Below, in pieces: positions 62,982-64,000 of a DNA stretch of 64,000 nt. Made by a program: the position numbers and the translations under genes. Below the pieces are notes generated by a model. The model had not been told where the DNA came from. It did not search any database and was given only the letters and a program-made list of their open reading frames with translations. Numbering within the stretch: the first letter of the stretch is position 1; every line of letters begins with the position of its first letter. The stretch comes from JAICSD01 sp035637115. GTDB lineage: Bacteria > Acidobacteriota > Vicinamibacteria > Vicinamibacterales > 2-12-FULL-66-21. The stretch is taken from positions 38,222 to 102,221 of the forward strand of contig DASPXV010000059.1 of the NCBI GenBank assembly GCA_035637115.1, written 5' to 3'.

Positions 62982-64000
62982 GTGTCGAAAAATCGTAAGA
63001 AGACCTGGCTCGCGCTGATCGCAGTGCCCCCCTTCCTGCTTGGCGTGTTTGTCGTGGGGCTCTTTGTGTACATGAACGCCACTGTAAGGCCCCTGCACCC
63101 GGACCCGAAGAACGTGCCATCCCTTACGCAGTCGTCCCCATCGGCACAGTGGTCCGAGGCGGTGGAGCAGGGGCGGCAGTTGGCGCGTGCGAGTCTCACC
63201 GAGCAGAATCTTCCGGGACTTTCGGTGGCGGTCGGCGCCGGTGGCGACATCGTGTGGGCCGAAGGCTTTGGCTGGGCGGATCTCGAGAAGCGGGTGCCCG
63301 TCGCGCCACATATGCGGTTCAGGATCGGAGGTGCCTCGATGGCGCTCACGTCGGCCGCGGTCGGCCTGCTGCTGGAGAAGGACCGCCTGCACCTCGACGC
63401 CGAGATTCAGACGTACGTGTCCTCGTTCCCGGAGAAACAGTGGCCCGTGACGCTGCGCCAGTTGATGGGACATCTGGCGGGTGTCAGGAAGGACGCCGGT
63501 GACGAGGAGCCCCTTTTTTCGGAGCGCTGCGAGCGGACGATGGACGGGCTGCGGCGCTTTGCGGAGCGTCCGCTGCTGTTCGAGCCGGGGACCCAGTACC
63601 GCTATTCGACCTACGGCTGGATCCTGGTGAGCGCGGCGGTCGAAGCGGCGGCGAAGGAGCCGTTCTTCACGTTCATGCGCTCGCAGATCTTCCAGCCGCT
63701 GGGCATGCGCGACACGACGCCCGACTCGGCGACGGAACCGATCCCGGATCGCGCGACTTTCTACTACCCGAAGTTCGCGGCGGATCCCCGCTACGGCCCG
63801 GACCTGGCGCGCGAGGGGGACTATTCCTGCTTCGCGGGAGCCGGCGCATTCCTGTCCACCCCGTCCGACCTCGTGCGCTTCGGTATGGCGATCAACCGCG
63901 GCAAGCTGCTGCAACCCGCCACCGTCAAGACGCTGCAGACCTCGCAGCGGCTGGCGTCGGGCGAAGAGACCGGTTACGGCCTCGGCTGGGATCTCGAGCC
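62982..64000 (+). CDS. Beta-lactamase-like serine hydrolase with lost catalytic SxxK (3' end beyond window)
   Basis: At least 339 residues from a GTG start; one TM helix (about 10-30) anchors it. The fold is that of class C/penicillin-binding serine hydrolases: LPGLSVAVGAGGDIVWAEGF, LRQLMGHLAGV, EPGTQYRYSTYGWILVSAAV. Where active relatives have IGSVSK, with Ser and Lys of SxxK, this reads FRIGGASMALTS: Ser is replaced by Gly and Lys by Met. So it is probably catalytically inactive, unless a neighbouring Ser takes over. The gene runs off the right end. Confidence 0.8.
   Translation, partial: MSKNRKKTWLALIAVPPFLLGVFVVGLFVYMNATVRPLHPDPKNVPSLTQSSPSAQWSEAVEQGRQLARASLTEQNLPGLSVAVGAGGDIVWAEGFGWADLEKRVPVAPHMRFRIGGASMALTSAAVGLLLEKDRLHLDAEIQTYVSSFPEKQWPVTLRQLMGHLAGVRKDAGDEEPLFSERCERTMDGLRRFAERPLLFEPGTQYRYSTYGWILVSAAVEAAAKEPFFTFMRSQIFQPLGMRDTTPDSATEPIPDRATFYYPKFAADPRYGPDLAREGDYSCFAGAGAFLSTPSDLVRFGMAINRGKLLQPATVKTLQTSQRLASGEETGYGLGWDLE

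Noticed and set aside
62688..63914. Long minus-strand open frame (408 residues) at the right end
   Set aside because: Arg/His/Gln-rich antisense shadow of the serine hydrolase, whose plus-strand frame has the family motifs and continues past the window.

Overview
The window is about 64 kb of GC-rich bacterial chromosome. Gene content points to Acidobacteriota, probably the Vicinamibacteria (inference). The markers are Oar-like TonB receptors with an N-terminal carboxypeptidase-regulatory domain, a VWA protein of the acidobacterial VWFA-related type, a wrecked permease resembling the duplicated orphan (ADOP) family, an S8 protease with VWGT repeats, many secreted peptidases, and short palindromic repeats that sit in frame inside genes. 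I found no rRNA, tRNA, CRISPR array, integrase or intact insertion sequence. Both window edges cut a gene.

Left part (1-19.6 kb): a DtxR-type regulator runs in frame into a secreted beta-barrel-like protein, followed by divergent queD/queC (deazaguanine synthesis). A tightly packed minus-strand operon carries a deoxyhypusine-synthase-like enzyme, a DUF5615 protein, a ROK kinase, nagA and a DUF4097 lipoprotein. A sigma-54 activator overlaps a small membrane protein. A subtilase with C-terminal VWGT repeats overlaps a membrane HD-GYP/GAF/GGDEF c-di-GMP protein. FabI, a BON lipoprotein and a flavin reductase form an overlapping chain next to an RGG-rich zinc protein. An S41 peptidase pair and a self-duplicated periplasmic protein follow.

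Middle (19.6-42.5 kb): a nested inverted-repeat element is followed by a peptide-scavenging block on the minus strand (Oar-like receptor, PxpA, a 1509-residue M14 peptidase, MFS transporter; then a second receptor with an M20 dipeptidase). Next come a possible small structured RNA with a strong terminator opposite an orphan DGQHR (DndB-like) gene, an FTR1/OsmC/acyltransferase operon, an M19 dipeptidase fused to DUF6438 and ankyrin repeats, an SGNH hydrolase, CstA, a VWA protein, and a 29-residue membrane micropeptide with an excellent Shine-Dalgarno site.

Right part (42.5-64 kb): a surface-glycan cluster (GtrA, two GT2 enzymes, two large membrane proteins, a methyltransferase), MoaD plus a tungsten/molybdenum aldehyde oxidoreductase, gamma-glutamyltransferase, an ornithine-cyclodeaminase family enzyme and small envelope proteins. 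A coupled operon of CHASE2-adenylate cyclase, M48 protease and an MscS channel with a cyclic-nucleotide-binding domain looks like a self-contained cAMP-to-channel circuit. The last 1.8 kb holds deletion-scarred remnants and a serine hydrolase whose catalytic SxxK motif is lost. The strongest candidates for something new are the cyclase/protease/channel operon, the VWGT-protease/c-di-GMP pair, and the DGQHR gene with its convergent RNA.
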